Origin: Candidatus Cloacimonadota bacterium | GTDB taxonomy: Bacteria; Cloacimonadota; Cloacimonadia; Cloacimonadales; Cloacimonadaceae | Assembly: GCA_023392795.1 (NCBI GenBank) | Contig: JAEWNJ010000115.1 | Coordinates: 1 to 64,000, forward strand | Direction: 5' to 3' | DNA: 64,000 nucleotides | Shown: positions 45,186 through 58,893 of the stretch, one piece after another | How the letters are laid out: each line of letters opens with the position of its first letter | Position numbering within the stretch: the first letter of the stretch is position 1 | Translations under genes and position numbers: made by a program | Notes under the pieces: generated by a model | What the model saw: only the letters and a program-made list of their open reading frames with translations | Databases searched by the model: none | What the model was told of the DNA's origin: nothing

Positions 45186-46327
45186 TTCGTTAAGGATCCT
45201 GTTCTTCCAAGGCGGATTCCAAAATCTCCGTCTGCAGAGTGCATGGGCAATCCAATGCAGCGGATTCTAAGCAGGCAGCCATAGTTGTCACTTTGCCATC
45301 CGGCACCCTTAACAGATCTATGGGTTCCTGTGTTTGCGCCATGTGGGTTTGTGTAGCTGCCGTAACTTCCTGTGCTGTAAATATCCCAACACCATTCATA
45401 CACATTCCCCGTCATATCAAACAAACCCAGTTCATTGGGCGCTTTGTTCCCAACTGGGTGAACCCCATGATCAGAGTGCCCGGGGGGCATAAGGTATGAA
45501 TTTTGATCATACCAGGCAACATCATCCAGGATGTTACTCCCGCTGTATGTATATCCAAGGGATGAAGCCCCACCCCTGCCGGCATACAGCCACTCCAATT
45601 CGCTAAGTAGCCTGTAGCCATTAACATCCCAGTTACATTGGATGAGCGTATGATTGCTGTTCTGTAAATTCCAACCTACTGGCCAATCATCCACATCTGT
45701 TCCGTAAGCCTCGTAAGAATAGCAAGGTGTGAATCCCTCCAGCGCACTTCTGCGGTTGCAATACTCTATTGCCTTGTACCAGTCCACATTATACACGGGA
45801 AAATCTGGTCCCGTATTGTAGCCATGCGAGGGATTCTCACGCATGACATATTCGTAACTGCCTTGAGTAACCTCATACTTGCTAACATAGTAGTCTGACA
45901 GTGTATAGTAGTTGCCATCGACAAAAATTTCCCCAGCTGGGATATATACAAAATTGCTGTCGACATTATAAGTACCTGTTGCAATTACTCGAAACAAGTA
46001 TGAAGTACCATCAAGTATGTAATTTTCCAATCCTGCGTCCCATTCGATATGCTTGTTCTCTCCCGGCATGACTCCATTACCGATATCACCATACAAAAGG
46101 CTACGTGTAGGGATCAGATTGAAATCGATGCCCCCATTGCTGGATAATGCGAGACTTACGGTGCAACTATCCATGAAGTTCAGATCATAATAGATATCAA
46201 TAATCTTGCTACCATCAGTGCGCTGAGAGGCCTCAACGTTGAATACGACAGGAGCCTGTGCGTTCAACATGGCACCGAAAATCCAGAATAGTATGGGGAG
46301 CATGCTGTACATTATGTGTCTCTTCAT
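45182..46327 (-). CDS. exported SUMF1/formylglycine-generating-enzyme-domain protein
   Basis: This 381-residue protein has a signal peptide (to LNAQA), a beta domain (residues 24-115) and a SUMF1/FGE-sulfatase domain from about 125: FVYIPAGEIFVDGNYYTLSD, YVSKYEVTQGSYEYVM, RLLSELEWLYAGRGG, FDMTGNVYEWCWDIY and DFGIRLGR. The Cys pair of true FGE is not in the right spacing (Cys-x5-Cys in YGCLLRIRC), and no sulfatase is near, so a binding or structural use of the fold is likely. Its start overlaps the stop of the FN3-like gene (ATGA). Its stop overlaps that of the convergent PurN-MtaB gene. Confidence 0.87.
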   Translation of the reverse strand: MKRHIMYSMLPILFWIFGAMLNAQAPVVFNVEASQRTDGSKIIDIYYDLNFMDSCTVSLALSSNGGIDFNLIPTRSLLYGDIGNGVMPGENKHIEWDAGLENYILDGTSYLFRVIATGTYNVDSNFVYIPAGEIFVDGNYYTLSDYYVSKYEVTQGSYEYVMRENPSHGYNTGPDFPVYNVDWYKAIEYCNRRSALEGFTPCYSYEAYGTDVDDWPVGWNLQNSNHTLIQCNWDVNGYRLLSELEWLYAGRGGASSLGYTYSGSNILDDVAWYDQNSYLMPPGHSDHGVHPVGNKAPNELGLFDMTGNVYEWCWDIYSTGSYGSYTNPHGANTGTHRSVKGAGWQSDNYGCLLRIRCIGLPMHSADGDFGIRLGRTGSLTN

Positions 46328-47073
46328 CGCTGTAACCTCAAAGCCTTATCCTGTCGGGTCATTTCCTGAGGCTCCATGAGAATCGGATCGCAAAGGGGAG
46401 AGGGTACATCCGGGACGTAGGCATACACTTTGTAAAAGAGTCTGTCCCAATGTTCCAAGGCTTTAATGTGAACACATGAGCAACCTTCCGTAACGTTCTC
46501 CAAAAGGTAGAAACTACTATCGTCGGTGGGAGACATCTCGCTGTAGTATACCTTATACCCCTGCACCTGTATGTCCTGTCCAAAGCTTCCCTGGTTTACT
46601 GGTGTCCAGGAGATTTGCATATCGGTGGGATTAATAGCATGGAGTACCATATCCTGTGGGGGAAGCGGAATCAAGGGACCTATGATGAAGCTTTCAGAGC
46701 TGGTGCACGCACCAACATTGCCAAAGCTGTCGTGGGTCACAACCTTGATCATTGCATTTTCTATCGTCTCATTAGGACTCGTCCATACATAGCTGTTACC
46801 TTCACCATATCCTAAGACTATTGGGGAATAAACATCACCTCCGTCAACAGATAGATAAATATCTGTGCTATTTTCTGCCAGATTCTGTTCAGTGACATTC
46901 CATACGATTTCCAAGGGGAAACCCTGCTGTATAAAACCTTGATCAAGGGGATACAATATCTGAACTACAGGGTCTTTGGTATCGCCTATGAACACATTTG
47001 AGTGGGCAAACCCGGTCAAAGCAGACAAGCCAGTCAGTGCCAGCAAAAATGTAACTGTTAACGTACCTTTCAT
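46324..47073 (-). CDS. exported protein with fibronectin-III-like domain
   Basis: This 249-residue protein has a signal peptide (residues 1-23). A beta-sandwich follows (VVQILYPLDQGFIQQGFPLE, ending near 130), then an FN3-like domain (PPQDMVLHAINPTDMQISWT and IQVQGYKVYYSEMSP). It lacks a recognisable enzyme motif and a sorting domain. It is co-directional and translationally coupled with the SUMF1-domain gene, so the two likely form a surface or secreted pair. A TTGACA lies upstream on its strand, but I see no matched -10. Confidence 0.72.
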   Translation of the reverse strand: MKGTLTVTFLLALTGLSALTGFAHSNVFIGDTKDPVVQILYPLDQGFIQQGFPLEIVWNVTEQNLAENSTDIYLSVDGGDVYSPIVLGYGEGNSYVWTSPNETIENAMIKVVTHDSFGNVGACTSSESFIIGPLIPLPPQDMVLHAINPTDMQISWTPVNQGSFGQDIQVQGYKVYYSEMSPTDDSSFYLLENVTEGCSCVHIKALEHWDRLFYKVYAYVPDVPSPLCDPILMEPQEMTRQDKALRLQR

Positions 47074-47456
47074 GCATATCCTCTTCTACTATTTCCTATA
47101 TACCACCAGTCAAACATATCAGTATTATCTGTCAAGAACTAATTTTGATGGCTTCTCCTGCCAGGATTCACACAAAAGTGAGCAGGACTGGTCTTTGACC
47201 CCTTCATACCATGTTTGAAGATTCAATCCTGGTCCCATCAGCAAGGATACTGCATGTGAGTGGTGAGTGTTCCGGCAAACGATGTAGATCTAATCGGGAT
47301 TGCAGAGACTCACTGATACTTTATGCACTCTTCTGGCTCACTCGCAACCATCAAGCCTCTTGGACTCCTCCCACGTGGGAGGGAAGAGGAATGCGGGAGA
47401 GTGGAAAGTGGCCAGAAAGCCAGCAGATAGTACTGCTTTTGGGAAAACAAATTGCC
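47074..47456. other. intergenic region with a 16-bp perfect palindrome
   Basis: No credible gene. The palindrome CCTCCCACGTGGGAGG at 47367-47382 contains a CACGTG core and could be a protein-binding site or part of a dispersed repeat. The open frames here have no ribosome site and no recognisable protein. Confidence 0.55.
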
Positions 47457-48176
47457 TCACAAAGCGTTTTGAATGTGCTCTTTTAGAATTCTCTGGCTGT
47501 GTTCATCCAGCCGGTTATCCACCTGAAAACTTGCCACAAAGAGCCCATCCTTCATCACTTCGATGCGGTCGGAAAGCTTGATGGCTTCGTCGATATCGTG
47601 GGTAACCAGGATGATGGCCAGCGACAGATTGTGAACCACTTCACCCAGCCAGTCCTGTAACCCGCTGCGAGTGATGGCATCGAGGTTTGCCAGGGGTTCA
47701 TCCAACAGCAGCACTTTACTGCCGGTCATGTAGGTGCGTGCCAGAGCAGCCCTTTGGCGCAAGCCACCGGAGAGTTGCCAGGGAAGATGATCGGCATAGC
47801 TTTCTAGACCGAAAACCGGCAGCAATCTGGCTGCTTTCTCTCTTTCGATGTGGATGTTCTTGCCTTGCACTCTGACGGGAAGCAGAATGTTATCGATCGT
47901 CTTCAGCCAGGGGAAGAGGAGATCATCCTGGGGCATGTATCCCAGGATGCCCGCCTTGCCGGTTACCATTTGAGAATCGTAAAAGATGTCACCGCTGTCG
48001 GGAAGACTAATTCCCGACAGCAGTTCCAATAACGTGGATTTTCCACAGCCGCTGGCACCCACAATACTGATGAATTCATTTTCTTCCAGCTTCAGATTGA
48101 TGCCATGCAGCACTTTGCTGAGTTCACCTTTGAAGAGGAATGATTTGTGGATGTCTCTGGCTTCGAGGATGGCCAT
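47457..48176 (-). CDS. ABC transporter ATP-binding protein (SsuB/TauB/ThiZ type)
   Basis: This 239-residue ATPase has Walker A GASGCGKSTLLELLSG, the Q-loop in GYMPQDDLLFPW, signature LSGGLRQRAALARTYM, Walker B VLLLDEPLANLD and the H-loop LVTHDIDEA. The start ATG at 48176 overlaps the stop of the binding protein (TAATG). An upstream in-frame start would only extend into that gene. The subfamily serves taurine, sulfonate, nitrate or thiamine-precursor uptake. No permease gene is adjacent on either side. Confidence 0.92.
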   Translation of the reverse strand: MAILEARDIHKSFLFKGELSKVLHGINLKLEENEFISIVGASGCGKSTLLELLSGISLPDSGDIFYDSQMVTGKAGILGYMPQDDLLFPWLKTIDNILLPVRVQGKNIHIEREKAARLLPVFGLESYADHLPWQLSGGLRQRAALARTYMTGSKVLLLDEPLANLDAITRSGLQDWLGEVVHNLSLAIILVTHDIDEAIKLSDRIEVMKDGLFVASFQVDNRLDEHSQRILKEHIQNAL

Positions 48177-49144
48177 TAGTTTCCCAGATACTTGTTTGTA
48201 TAGGCGTTTTCTATGGAGATGGGATTGTTGATCAGCTTTTCCTGGTCCATCCAATTGGCGAAGTTGGACCAAACATCGCGATCCTGAAAACCCCAGTATG
48301 CAGCATCATTTTGGTACTCTTTAGCCAAATAGTTCATGCTCAGTTTCACTTGTTCATAATCCAGTTCGGGTACGTTTTTGATCAGGATATCAGCCGCTTT
48401 GGCAGGCTCAGCGATGCAATACTCGTAGCCCTTTTTCACTGCGGTCATAAACTTTTTGGTAAGCTCCTCATTATCGGCCAGGAACTTCTCGCTGCTGATG
48501 ATCACCGGCGTGTAGTAGTCAAAGATGGGGTTCAGGTCGCGCAGGGGGATGTAGTCAATCTCTACGCCACGATGATCTGTAGCCACTCCATCCCAGCCGT
48601 AATAAATCCATTCGAAATCGGCATCTTTCCCGATGGTGGAGAAGAAATCATAGACTCCGGAGATCACCTGAACTTTATTGAAGTCAGCGCCATTACGCTC
48701 CATCACGTTCTTCAAGATGGCGATCTCGGAAGGGCTGTCCCAACTGCCATAACGTTTCCCCTCAAAATCTTTGGGGCTCTTGATGTTTGCCGATTTTAGG
48801 GACGCAAATCCTGAGGTATTGTGTTGAATCACCGCTGCGATAGAAATCAGCGGGATACCTTCACTGCGGGCGCGGATCACGTTTTCCTGATAACTGACGC
48901 CAAAGTGACTTTTCCCGGTGGCGACGATCTGATCGGTGATATTCTGACCAGGTTGTTGGATCTGGACATCCAGGCCTTGCTCGGTGAAATGGCCAAGTTC
49001 TTTAGCCACGTACAGGCCGGTATGATTGGTATTTGGGGTCCAATCCAGAGTGATGCTAACTTTCTGCAGTTCCTGCTGATTCTTCTTGCACGAGGGTAAA
49101 AGTACCAGAAGCAGGATGGCGATTAAGAACAGAGTTTTCTTCAT
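48176..49144 (-). CDS. ThiY/NMT1-like substrate-binding lipoprotein
   Basis: This 322-residue protein has a lipoprotein signal (LLVLLPSC, Cys near 19). VSITLDWTPNTNHTGLYVAK is the typical opening of binding proteins for thiamine pyrimidine precursors (NMT1/THI5-like), and GVSYQENVIRARSEGIPL follows. ATG 49144 is chosen because GGAG sits eight bases before it; ATG 49156 would lack one. It pairs with the ATPase downstream. No TPP riboswitch fits in the 31 bp before it, and thiamine genes are not in the window, so the ligand is inferred. Confidence 0.85.
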   Translation of the reverse strand: MKKTLFLIAILLLVLLPSCKKNQQELQKVSITLDWTPNTNHTGLYVAKELGHFTEQGLDVQIQQPGQNITDQIVATGKSHFGVSYQENVIRARSEGIPLISIAAVIQHNTSGFASLKSANIKSPKDFEGKRYGSWDSPSEIAILKNVMERNGADFNKVQVISGVYDFFSTIGKDADFEWIYYGWDGVATDHRGVEIDYIPLRDLNPIFDYYTPVIISSEKFLADNEELTKKFMTAVKKGYEYCIAEPAKAADILIKNVPELDYEQVKLSMNYLAKEYQNDAAYWGFQDRDVWSNFANWMDQEKLINNPISIENAYTNKYLGN

Positions 49145-49175
49145 TTTTGTCTCCATTTGTTATTTATTGATTTAC

Positions 49176-53253
<4,078 letters not shown>

Positions 53254-53257
<4 letters not shown>

Positions 53258-56200
53258 CTGCCACCTTCTTGCAAGAGCTTCAGGTATTCCATGATCAGTT
53301 GCTGATACTCCTTCGGGTAGCTCCTAAAGCCATCTTCCAGCAAAGTGGCCTTGCGCAAGGACTCATAGTCGATCCCCTTGCCCGTGGGAGACATAGGAAG
53401 ACCGGAGGCTTGCTCAGCCTGACGCCTTTCACTGGTATCGCGTTTATTGATGGAGCGCTGGGCGTCCAGAAGTCGGCTGAGGATGTTCTCCTGGCGCTTC
53501 ATCAGCTCAGGATTGAATTGGTTTTGCTTTAGTTGGCGGGCAACCGCTTCTGCTTCATCGATGATCTGTTTGATGGCATTACCTTGCTTCTGGGCTTCGG
53601 GATTGTTTTGCAGGGCACGTTTAAGGTTCTCAGCCAGGCGTTCCTGATCGGAGGCCAGTTTACCCACCTGATCACTAGTAGCGCTGTCCATCCTGCCTCC
53701 CTGAGCCTGCATCTGCATCATCAATTGCTCGGTAAGCATATTCATAGCCATCTGTTCTTGCCCCATCTGCTCCAGCATCTGCATCATGGATTGCATCCCT
53801 CCGCCGCCTCCACCTGATGAGGAGTTTTGCAGCGCTTGCATAAGGTCATAGACCATCAGGTTTAGACCCTTTTGCACGTTCTCCAGATGCGGGCGGATGT
53901 TTGGTGTATAGGTCTGTCCCAGGGTACTGAAGATGTCCCTATAGGCCTTGTTGGTATCGGTAAGATCGATAAAGAACTTCGGCGGGATCATCATACTCAC
54001 TTGGGGCTGGCTAAATAGTTTGTTCAGGGATATCTGCAAACCCTCATATGCCGAGATCAGATCTGGCACAATGGGGTAGGGGTTATTTTCATAACGTGCC
54101 TTGGTCGCCTCGTGTTGCTTTGAAAAGATCAAAAGCTCGCGGATGGAGAGCTCAATGGCCTGCACGATTGCTGCCTGAGCGCCTGAACTCATGGATTCCT
54201 TCATCTGTGAGAGCTTCAGGGAAAATCTGCGCATCTTTTCCATCGCGGCTGACTGGGACTGCTGTGCCTGAGAACGTTTATTCTGCTGCAGGGATTGCTG
54301 GCTGTTTTGCATATCCTGCTTGGCGTCGCTTTGCTGCATGTCTTTGAGCAGGTCATCCAATTGCTTTTTGGCATCAGGATCCTCTTTCAGCATATCTTTC
54401 AGTTTTTCCAGCTCTTCTTTCAAAGTGTCGTACTTATCCTGAATCTGCTGCTGATCCTGAGCCAGTTTATCGGTATTTTGGCTGGAGTCCATGGTCTTGT
54501 CGTGCAGTGCTTTCTGCATCTTTTCCATCTCTTCGGATATCTGCAGTGCTTTCTGCACGGCCTGCTCGTTTTTGATGCTCTCCAAAAGGGCAAGAGTTTG
54601 CTCAATCTTCTTGGCAAAGTCTTCCATGGAAAACTTGAAGTCTTCCATCGCTTGTTTCAAAGCATCGGCTGAGACATTCTGCATGGCCTCTTCCAGCTTT
54701 CGCATGGCCTGCATCATTTCGTCGGTCGCGATCTCCTGCATCAATTCCTGGATCTTCATCATCTTCTGCAAGGTATCCTGAGACAGAGTGCTGTTTGCTT
54801 GCATCTTGTTGATCAGATCCCGATAATTCTCCGCGATGTCTTCCACCTGCTGGCTGATGTCTTCCTGTTTCTGCAGGATGTCTTGGAGCTCTTGTTTATC
54901 TTCCCACTTCAGGTTTGGGTCTTTCAGCATTTCCCGGCGCTTTTCCTCAAAACGTTCCTGCAGCTTTTCGCTTTCCTGCAGGCTGCTGCTGAGTTCATCC
55001 TGTTTCTGCTTTTCGTTTTGTTCGATCTCAGCGTAGATCTCCTCAATGGAGGGGAAGCGGGCGCGGAACTTGCTACTGGATGCCTTTTGAGGTGTGGGAG
55101 CGTTATCGTAAACCTCAGCCCAGTAGGTAACGACGTCACCGGGGAAGAGATCGAGATCTTTCATATCCCACACATAATCTGTGTTGTACAGCTTGGACCG
55201 GATCACACTCTGCACTGTTATATTATGCGCAGGATCGCTATTGATCTGGTAATACAGGGAGCAATTGGCCAGTCCGAAATCATCATCGGCGCTGATGATC
55301 AGGGGCAACATCAGATCCTGATTCAGGCTGATATCCTGGCCGGGGAAGACAATCCTGATCTGAGGGGGATTATCCGGCAGCACCCTGATTTGCTTCTCTT
55401 CGGGGCGGGACAGGCGTCCCAGCTCATCCTCCATTTCCAGATACCAGGTAGTGGCTTTATTGATCTTGAATTGCGCGATGAACTCAGCGGGAGCTCTTTT
55501 GGTGAGCTCTTTACGGCTGGCATCTTCAAAGACCATGGTCGCCCGCACTATGGGGATATTGGCCTTGATCCCCAAGGAAACCACGGTTCCCGCGTAAGCT
55601 TCAATGTTGCCGTAGCTGAGGCTATCTGAGAATGCGGAAAGCCCCGTATAAGCAGGATATTGATACCGTACCTGCCATTCTCTGACGATGGGTTCGTCCA
55701 GTACACTTATCTTGTATATCGGGCTTTTGGCCACCTCATTTTCCACATAGTACTCGATGCTATTTTCCAGCCGGTTAAAGATATAGCTGTTTTGGCTGAG
55801 CCCCAATTCACGCCAAGATTCGGTAAAACGGTAATACAGCCGATGCTCCAGCCGGGGATCGGGGTCGAGCACGCGAATCATCACGGGTTGGTTCTTGCCG
55901 ATCCTGATGCTACCCGGGCTGAGGGTGATATCACTTTTATAGCTGATTGCCGGAGCTCTATTTGTATAAAACTGTCGAAAGGCGTAACCGAAATCAGACC
56001 AAAGGTAAGACCAGTAAAAGAAGATACCTGCCAATAGGAAGCCGATGACCATTGCCTGATGCTTTCCAATGGGTTTAGGTATCTGATAGTCCCGTTTGCT
56101 GATTCTATCGGATGCGTTTTGAGCCAGCGCCAGACTCACAGGGGTATCGCCGTCCCGTTCGTATATCTCGTAGCTATTTTGGTACAGATCGTCCTTCTCG

Positions 56201-56478
56201 TCGGATAATCCGTCCAGATAGCGCGCTACTCCATTCAGATCATAGAAATTGCGGTAAGCCTGCCAGAGCAGTGATATGATACTTAGCGCCAAGGCTGAGC
56301 GTAAAGCCAGATTCGCATAGAGCAGTGCCGGAGAATAGGCAGTGAGAGTTTGCCAGAGCAGAAACCAGAGATGAACCGCGCAGACAAAGAGCACAAGACT
56401 GCCCAGGACCGCCCTGATGGCTATTCCTCTGTTAATACGGGACTTATACTTGTTTAGTCTGCTCTTGAACTCTCGCAT
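53254..56478 (-). CDS. giant membrane-anchored coiled-coil protein (DUF4175-like)
   Basis: This 1074-residue protein has transmembrane segments near residues 20-45, 55-75 and 143-162. A beta-rich Ig-like periplasmic region follows (about 180-470; LSPGSIRIGKNQPVMIRVLD and QYPAYTGLSAFSDSL). A very long coiled-coil section rich in Gln, Glu, Lys and Met covers 480-780, and a Gly/Met/Gln-rich helical end has SSSGGGGGGMQSMMQMLEQM (about 878-897). The architecture matches DUF4175, found with BatA/DUF4159-type clusters. The function is unknown; a mechanical or envelope-stress role is only a guess. It is coupled to the TPR gene. Confidence 0.82.
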
Positions 56479-56581
56479 CCGTCATTTCTCCCTTGTCCAA
56501 TCTAAACAAAATGGGGTGGGTATTGTGTCAAGCAGGAAATGCGAGCATGATAGTGGACGTTCCTCCGCCATTTATCGATCA

Positions 56582-56609
56582 CAAAAAAAGGCACGCCGAA
56601 ACGTGCCTT
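56582..56609 (-). terminator. intrinsic terminator after the porin-like gene
   Basis: AAGGCACG pairs with CGTGCCTT around a 6-base loop. On the minus strand it is followed by TTTTTTT. It lies 22 bp after the porin stop. Confidence 0.9.
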
Positions 56610-56630
56610 GAATGTGCAATCTATCGATTC

Positions 56631-57722
56631 TTAGAATTCCACCTTAAGAGTGCTGCCAAAGAGGTAGTTTGCAGTATCGTTGTCATGAGAACCGTAAGCT
56701 CCGTAAACAGCGAGGTTGAAGAGATCGGGGATGATCTCATATTCGATTCCAGCATTCACTTCCATGCCAATATCAGTAAGTATACCGGCTGCGGCGAAAG
56801 CATCGATCTTATCGTTAAGCGGGGCCTTTATGGAGCCAACCAGGCTCATGAAAGTATCGCTGTTTCCAGTATATGGGGTTCTCCAATAGAGGTTTGTCCC
56901 GTCGTGATGCTTGCCGATACCGTAAATGTATAGTCCGTTCTGATACCAGGGGCTGATGGTGGTTAGGCCGTATTCAGTGGCAATAAGGGCATCCAGACCA
57001 ACTTCCATAACGTCCAGATCTGCTTTGGCTTTTGCTGCACCGCCGAATCCGATATTGGTATCATCGTCATCCATCTGCATATCCATGAAGGCAGCCAGAT
57101 CCAGGGTGAGAGGATCAACAGCGAGGTTGAGGTAGGGATACAGTGTGAAGTTGTTAACCTTATCTCTGGGAATGAGGTTGTTTCCAAATAGGGCATAGAC
57201 ACCAGCAGGAGCCTTATCGGCCATATTGACATGGGCCATAAAGATGTCATAATCGCGGTCGTCGTAGTGACCCCCTTCAGTGTGTTTCATCCAGCCAAAC
57301 TCAGTATTAAATCCGGCAAGATCTTCCTTTTGGACCAAGATGCCTGAGAAATAATCATCCATGATCAAGCCCATCTTATCCATCCAATATAGCTGACCAA
57401 TACTGATATCAGCTTCAATGGCATGCAATCTGTATTTGATAAAGGCTTCGGTTACATGAATGCTTTCTCCGGTGGAGATTGCACCGCCGCCATTACCCCA
57501 GGTGGTATTACCGATTTCCACGGCAAGCCGAAGGGCAAGATCAGGGTGAAGCTGAGAATCTAAACCCAGGTTCATGCGATTGTCCACCCAGGCACCGTCG
57601 TTTTCGCTTCTATCGTTGGCAACGGCTCCACGAGTGCGGTTTTCACCGCTGATGTCAAATTCGATAGCGCTGAGAAGCGTAATCATCAGCAGGACAGACA
57701 GAACTAGTAGTGTTCTTTTCAT
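56631..57722 (-). CDS. outer-membrane porin-like beta-barrel protein
   Basis: This 363-residue protein starts at ATG 57722 after AAAGGAG. The signal peptide MKRTLLVLSVLLMITLLSA is followed by alternating amphipathic strands with many aromatic girdles (LALRLAVEIGNTTWGNGGGA, NNFTLYPYLNLAVDPLTLDL and GLYIYGIGKHHDGTNLYWRT). It ends in STLKVEF, with a terminal Phe as the BAM complex expects of outer-membrane barrels. The pore specificity is unknown. It is a single gene with a strong terminator, consistent with high expression. Confidence 0.85.
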   Translation of the reverse strand: MKRTLLVLSVLLMITLLSAIEFDISGENRTRGAVANDRSENDGAWVDNRMNLGLDSQLHPDLALRLAVEIGNTTWGNGGGAISTGESIHVTEAFIKYRLHAIEADISIGQLYWMDKMGLIMDDYFSGILVQKEDLAGFNTEFGWMKHTEGGHYDDRDYDIFMAHVNMADKAPAGVYALFGNNLIPRDKVNNFTLYPYLNLAVDPLTLDLAAFMDMQMDDDDTNIGFGGAAKAKADLDVMEVGLDALIATEYGLTTISPWYQNGLYIYGIGKHHDGTNLYWRTPYTGNSDTFMSLVGSIKAPLNDKIDAFAAAGILTDIGMEVNAGIEYEIIPDLFNLAVYGAYGSHDNDTANYLFGSTLKVEF

Positions 57723-57804
57723 TTTTAGTACTCCTTTATTGGCTTTATTTTTTTGGATTATGCCATATAGGATAAGTGTTTTTCGCATATCCGCAAGCAA
57801 AAAA

Positions 57805-58893
57805 TCAGCAATCGATAAGGTTGATACCAATTTCTTCTTGCATGGCGCGTATGTTTTTCGCCAGATTGGGTACGATCGGAATCCCTTTTTCACGCACTTC
57901 CAGGCTCTTTTCATATTCTTTTTCTCCGGCGACCCAGATGCGGTCTTTACCGGGGATAAGCTGCGAGTTTTGTAGCTGCTTACAGATGTCTGTGCTGATT
58001 GCTTTAAAGCTCTCCGGCTCTGTGAAGAAATCGATGTTTATGGCTACAAACAAATGTCCCAAACGGTAGGGAGCTGCCTTCCCGGATTCATCCCTGCCCA
58101 AAAGCATGTTCAGATAGCTGCCGTTTTGCAATGCCGCGCAGAGGATTTCCACCATGGTGCTGAGGCCGTAACCCTTATGGCTGCCGCTTAGCTCGTCAGT
58201 ACCGCCAAGGGGTAGCATGGACGCGGTTTGATCTATCAGATCTTTCAGCAGGCGCTGGGTATCGGTGTGTGCCTCGCCCTGCAGATTGATCGCCCAGCCT
58301 TCGGGAGTAGCTTTTTCTTCACGCGCCAGTTGCTCGATCTTTCCCCTTTGGGAGATTGATGTGGCGGCATCATAAAGGAAGGGATAGGGAAGGTTTGTTG
58401 GGGCTCCAAAACAGATGGGATTGGTGCCCAAAAGGGGAGAAACACCGCCAGTGGGGCAGATCGAAGGACGGGCATTGGTGAAAACCAGACCCAGCATGTC
58501 CTGTTTGGTCGCCATTTCGGCATAGTACCCGCAGATCCCGAAATGGGTGGAATTGCGCACAGCCACAGCGCCCAGCCCATATAGTTTGGCCTTTTCGATA
58601 GCCGTTTGCATCGCTTTATAGGCCACCACGTGACCCATCCCATGATTCCCGTCCCATACCGCTGTGGCATAACGGTCGCGGATTACGTCGATCTTCGTTA
58701 CAGGCTTCTGAATGCCCTGTTTAATGCGGTCGTAATACATCTTCAATCTGCCGATGCCGTGGGATTCAATCCCGCTGAGATCGCTGGCGATCAATACATT
58801 GCTGCAGATCCGGGCATCCGCTTCCGGAACTCCATTTTTCACAAAGACTTCCATCATAAAGTCGTACATTTGCTGGACGGGTAGACGTAGCAT
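57805..58893 (-). CDS. malate/L-lactate dehydrogenase family oxidoreductase (Ldh2-like)
   Basis: This roughly 362-residue NAD(P)-dependent enzyme belongs to the AllD/YlbC/Mdh family, distinct from Rossmann malate dehydrogenases. Motifs: ASDLSGIESHGIGRLKMYYD, WDGNHGMGHVVAYKAMQTAI, AVAVRNSTHFGICGYYAEMA and GVSPLLGTNPICFGAP. It oxidises 2-hydroxyacids; the exact substrate is not clear. ATG 58893 overlaps the decarboxylase stop (TGATG), with GAAGGAG seven bases ahead; a GTG one codon earlier is an alternative. It is in an operon with the decarboxylase. Confidence 0.92.
   Translation of the reverse strand: MLRLPVQQMYDFMMEVFVKNGVPEADARICSNVLIASDLSGIESHGIGRLKMYYDRIKQGIQKPVTKIDVIRDRYATAVWDGNHGMGHVVAYKAMQTAIEKAKLYGLGAVAVRNSTHFGICGYYAEMATKQDMLGLVFTNARPSICPTGGVSPLLGTNPICFGAPTNLPYPFLYDAATSISQRGKIEQLAREEKATPEGWAINLQGEAHTDTQRLLKDLIDQTASMLPLGGTDELSGSHKGYGLSTMVEILCAALQNGSYLNMLLGRDESGKAAPYRLGHLFVAINIDFFTEPESFKAISTDICKQLQNSQLIPGKDRIWVAGEKEYEKSLEVREKGIPIVPNLAKNIRAMQEEIGINLIDC

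Noticed and set aside
47211..47581. Short plus-strand open frames in the gap before the ABC ATPase gene
   Set aside because: No ribosome site and no recognisable protein. They partly overlap the ATPase 3' end in antisense.
54799..55629. 276-codon plus-strand open frame
   Set aside because: It is antisense to the giant coiled-coil gene and is a leucine/phenylalanine-rich shadow of its Glu/Lys/Gln codons.
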